DNA of 64,000 nt from Galaxea fascicularis (lineage: Eukaryota > Cnidaria > Anthozoa > Scleractinia > Euphylliidae). Below the pieces are notes generated by a model. The model did no database searches. It saw only the letters and a program-made list of their open reading frames with translations, and was not told the DNA's origin. This document shows positions 62,301-64,000 of this stretch, piece after piece; within the stretch, counting starts at the first letter, position 1, and every line of letters starts with the position of its first letter. The position numbers and the translations under genes were made by a program. The stretch covers positions 11,470,421 to 11,534,420 of the forward strand of contig OX419344.1 in assembly GCA_948470475.1 (NCBI GenBank), in the 5' to 3' direction.

Positions 62301-64000
62301 CAGCTCAGTAATCGATGCAAATGCGCATGCGTTTTTTCGTATTTACACAACTCAAGATGGCGGAAGACAGCTTGATAGTTGCTGAAGGATGCTGAAGCAC
62401 CACTCTGCTCTCAAACAATCACAACCATCTCAAAGTGACACCTGGCTCAACAATGTATAACTGTGCTAGACAGCAGTTGAGCACTTTAATTATGGTGCAT
62501 CTCGGGTAAGTGGGGCATCCTGTACATCTCAGGGCGGTGGGGCGTCCTGTGCATTTCAGGAAATTCAGTTATACTTTGTATCTCCGGACAGTGTGGAGCA
62601 AGGGAAAAACAATGCATGGTTTATGCAACCACAAGAGGGCTTTTTCCCAGGGAAGGGTGGTTAGTACATCGTTCAGCGTCCACCCAACCCCTAATCGGGA
62701 ACTACTGTCCCCACCCTCTGCGAGTAATATGTTGATTCTTTTACGTCCCCATCGAGTTCTAGATGTAGAGGTAAAGGAGACAACATTTAACTCAATGTTC
62801 ATTGGCCGGATCATCTGAACTGAGGAAGATGTTGCACAAACAGTTAGTATGACCTCACACGTTGCGTTCCAGTCGAAAATCTGAGCGCACGACCTTCCGC
62901 TCAACAGTCCGGAGCTCTTCCTAACCGCGCTAATCGGACAGCCAAGTACTGATTGAATGACCAACCGACTGACTGACTGGCTGACCAACCGACCGACCGC
63001 CTGAATAACTGACTGACGCGCTGACTGACTGACTGCCTGCCTTATTGATTGGCTGACTCACTTAAGGACTGTCTGACTGACTGACTGACTGACTGACCGA
63101 CCAGTCGACTTGCTGCCTGATCTTTTCTGGTGCAATCTGTGAGAATGGCTATCGACCGCATGGCCAGAGCACTCACGCAGTTTAACTCTTACCTTTCAAC
63201 GGTCCGTGACAAAATTACAGAATATAACAGCAAAATGCAACCGTTTCCATTAGTGCTTTCAAACTAAAAAAGTAAACAGATCAGATGTTAAACCGAATAA
63301 AGAACACTGAAACAAGTCAAGATGTAAACTGTAACGACAGATTTACATGCCGCGTTACAAGTTTGTAGTTTATTCAGCTGGGAAAGTCATATCACCTAAC
63401 CATGTACTTACAAACGATAACTGTTTCTTCATGAATCGTTCGAGGTCATTTAAATCATTGAATTGGAACAGGTGAAGCTGGGAAGAAAAAAGACGCAAGT
63501 TAACATGTCTGGTTAACACGTGCTTTTGTTGTTTACAAAGAAATCACCAGCGCAGCAAAACATACTGAAAACAGGCGAAACCATGCAACCAGTTTTAAGC
63601 ATGGAAAAACGAGCTAACCGCAGTCAGGTATGGCAAACCACTGCGCACCCACCCCTCCCCTAATCCAACTTTAACGCTAACTTATCAAGTTATTACAACT
63701 TGTTGGGTTAGGGGAGGGGTAGGTAAGCAGTTGCCCTGATACTGAAAACGGATCAAACAACAACTGGTACCAACTGATAAAAACATGTAACCTGGTGCAC
63801 TGAAGCGCGGGAAAACATTCAAACGATAACTGGAGGAGAGGGGCGGGGGAAGCCTGTTTGCTCCGAAGCTCCGACTCCGTTCCTACTGTAACTCCATGGC
63901 CGGCTGATAAAAGTAGTAAAAGGAATTCCACATGCAGCGAAATAGAATTGTGTTATCATTTACGTAAGGTACCTTTTCTGTAAGCTGGTCTTCTCTGTAG
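58025..64000 (-). CDS. MINDY4B: MINDY4/MINDY4B-like deubiquitinase-family protein, C-terminal part (ten exons)
   Basis: MINDY-family cysteine-protease fold; active members trim Lys48-linked ubiquitin chains in the cytosol. Exons on - strand: 63973-64000 (partial), 63412-63477, 63193-63263, 61912-61975, 61328-61414, 60226-60309, 60006-60109, 59845-59930, 58587-58662, 58025-58148; all phases agree, giving 262 residues and a stop. Hallmarks in order: LHLFQFNDLNDLERFMKKQL, NGCILLLYSVILSR, VNLLLTGRAAPNVFNG, RSEIGFLSLEEHL, QVGSMLKTPRFPVWV, WRLERRFELH, ENCLRTK. LTGRA-PNVFNG and VGSMLKTP point to MINDY4B rather than MINDY4 or MINDY3, by memory. The His expected after PVWV (SESHF in active members) is Arg (GLRFGVMF), so this protein is probably inactive. 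The catalytic Cys lies outside the window. Confidence 0.85.
58587..58662 (-). CDS. MINDY-like exon TRDVFSPHDEF
   Basis: Acceptor TTGTCTAG, donor GTAAGT; phase 1 in, phase 2 out. Ends EENCLRT plus a split Lys codon, matching the family IRTKW segment. Confidence 0.75.
58733..58928. mobile_element. Hairpin MITE, 'CCACCGTACAGGGAT' family, copy 1
   Basis: Arms of about 85 bp from CTAAAATTTGGTATTATCAA to its complement, with CTAACGCTCGAAACGTCAGC inverted near the centre. In a MINDY intron. Confidence 0.92.
58935..59654. mobile_element. TTAA-flanked element with short inverted ends
   Basis: TTAA-GGATGTTCG at the left and CGAACGTCC-TTAA at the right give a TTAA target and 9-bp inverted ends, as in piggyBac-like non-autonomous elements. 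About 0.7 kb, no ORF. Begins only 6 nt after the hairpin MITE. Confidence 0.65.
59845..59930 (-). CDS. MINDY-like exon RLERRFELHRC
   Basis: Acceptor TTTTTTGTAG, donor GTAGGT. Completes the Trp codon of the previous exon (DW-RLERRFELH), collinear with family DWRTERLFDLY. Confidence 0.8.
60006..60109 (-). CDS. MINDY-like exon VGSMLKTPRFPVWV (active-site His lost)
   Basis: Acceptor CACTGACCAG, donor TTG-GTCAGT. The CGA codon at 60050-60052 (Arg) sits where active MINDY proteins have the catalytic His. The alternative donor 4 nt downstream breaks the frame with the next exon. Confidence 0.88.
60226..60309 (-). CDS. MINDY-like exon GIRNRSEIGFLSLEEHL
   Basis: Acceptor GTTCACAG, donor CAA-GTAAGA, phase 0 both ends; matches family RSDIGFLSLFEHY. 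Confidence 0.88.
60624..60769. mobile_element. Hairpin MITE, ATATATCAAACACG ends
   Basis: ATATATCAAACACGCGAGAC, GTTTCATCGG and ATCCAAACACC are inverted at 60723-60769. In a MINDY intron. Confidence 0.85.
61036..61226. mobile_element. Hairpin MITE, same family, copy 2
   Basis: Same AATTGACCACCGTACAGGGA arms and CTAACGCTCGAAACGTCAGC core as 58733-58928, in another intron of the same gene; outer ends diverged. Confidence 0.9.
61328..61414 (-). CDS. MINDY-like exon AMVNLLLTGRAAPNVF
   Basis: Acceptor TTTATTTAG, donor CTG-GTAAGC, 29 codons in phase 0. VNLLLTGRA is a family signature. Confidence 0.92.
61912..61975 (-). CDS. MINDY-like exon VIEDLGDENATLMGI
   Basis: Acceptor TCATTGCAG, donor CAG-GTAGG; phase 2 in, phase 0 out. 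Confidence 0.82.
62100..62330. repeat. Probable repeat with GAGCTATCAGCT boxes
   Basis: GAGCTATCAGCT occurs at both ends together with GTGTGCG and ACTCGTG phrases; looks like a decayed MITE. Boundaries uncertain. Confidence 0.45.
62490..62990. repeat. Probable dispersed repeat in MINDY intron
   Basis: GGGGCATCCTGTACATCTCA and GGGGCGTCCTGTGCATTTCA are tandem variants; the remainder reads as a 139-codon - strand frame without protein resemblance and recalls a common coral repeat. Confidence 0.4.
62960..63110. repeat. Degenerate (TGAC)n microsatellite
   Basis: Many TGAC/CTGA/CCGA tetramers, longest uninterrupted run near 63077-63097. Confidence 0.9.
63193..63263 (-). CDS. MINDY-like exon NGCILLLYSVILSR
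   Basis: Acceptor CTTTTTTAG, donor AAG-GTAAGA; phase 0 in, phase 2 out. Matches family GCILLTLSAILSR and LFLYSVIL. Confidence 0.9.
63412..63477 (-). CDS. MINDY-like exon LHLFQFNDLNDLERF
   Basis: Acceptor TTCTTCCCAG, donor TTT-GTAAGT; 22 codons in phase 0. Confidence 0.85.
63973..64000 (-). CDS. MINDY-like exon, partial at window edge
   Basis: Reads YREDQLTEK before donor AAG-GTACCT; continues beyond the window. Confidence 0.65.

Noticed and set aside
62569..62988. 139-codon - strand open frame within the MINDY gene
   Set aside because: Sequence looks like a dispersed repeat, and the family alignment passes directly from the 63193 exon to the 61912 exon with matching phases.

Overview
The window looks like nuclear DNA from an anthozoan cnidarian, most likely a stony coral. 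The reasons are an AT-rich, intron-rich animal gene structure, animal protein families (XRCC1, OVO, MINDY), and dispersed repeats of the kind I recall from coral assemblies. The species assignment is inference; no search could be run. There are no bacterial features, CRISPR arrays, rRNA genes or intact tRNA genes.

Four protein-coding genes are supported. (1) Positions 245-4474, + strand: the 3' end of XRCC1, the single-strand-break repair scaffold, as seven exons covering the acidic linker and the C-terminal BRCT domain. (2) 14631-20357, +: a two-exon OVO/OVOL zinc-finger repressor of 410 aa. (3) 45221-50588, +: a second two-exon OVO paralog of 861 aa with the same intron phase, the same SNAG start and the same four fingers, but a very long N-terminal region. 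(4) 58025 to beyond 64000, - strand: ten exons of the C-terminal half of a MINDY4/MINDY4B-type deubiquitinase-like protein whose expected catalytic histidine is an arginine.

Layout. 1-4500 is the XRCC1 tail, whose introns are packed with mobile elements, two of them sitting exactly at splice donors. 4500-14600 is intergenic, with foldback elements and a short satellite array at 7.5-8.0 kb, then about 6 kb with no recognisable repeat. 14.6-20.4 kb is OVO gene A. 20.4-45.2 kb separates the paralogs and is dominated by a tandem segmental duplication: about 25.13-31.5 kb matches about 31.69-41.72 kb, the second copy being enlarged by later insertions, with a further 0.4-kb partial copy at 41.74-42.14 kb. 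45.2-50.6 kb is OVO gene B. 50.6-58 kb holds broken non-LTR retrotransposons and several foldback elements. 58-64 kb is the MINDY gene, whose introns carry two copies of one hairpin element and a TTAA-flanked element.

The two OVO genes are a local tandem duplication of a transcription factor that in other animals controls epithelial and germ-line differentiation. XRCC1 and the MINDY gene are flanking, functionally unrelated neighbours. The most notable results are the diverged OVO pair with the duplicated non-coding block between them, a repeated phospho-motif exon in XRCC1, element insertions at XRCC1 splice donors, natural filled/empty-site pairs inside the segmental duplication, and the loss of the catalytic histidine in the MINDY gene.
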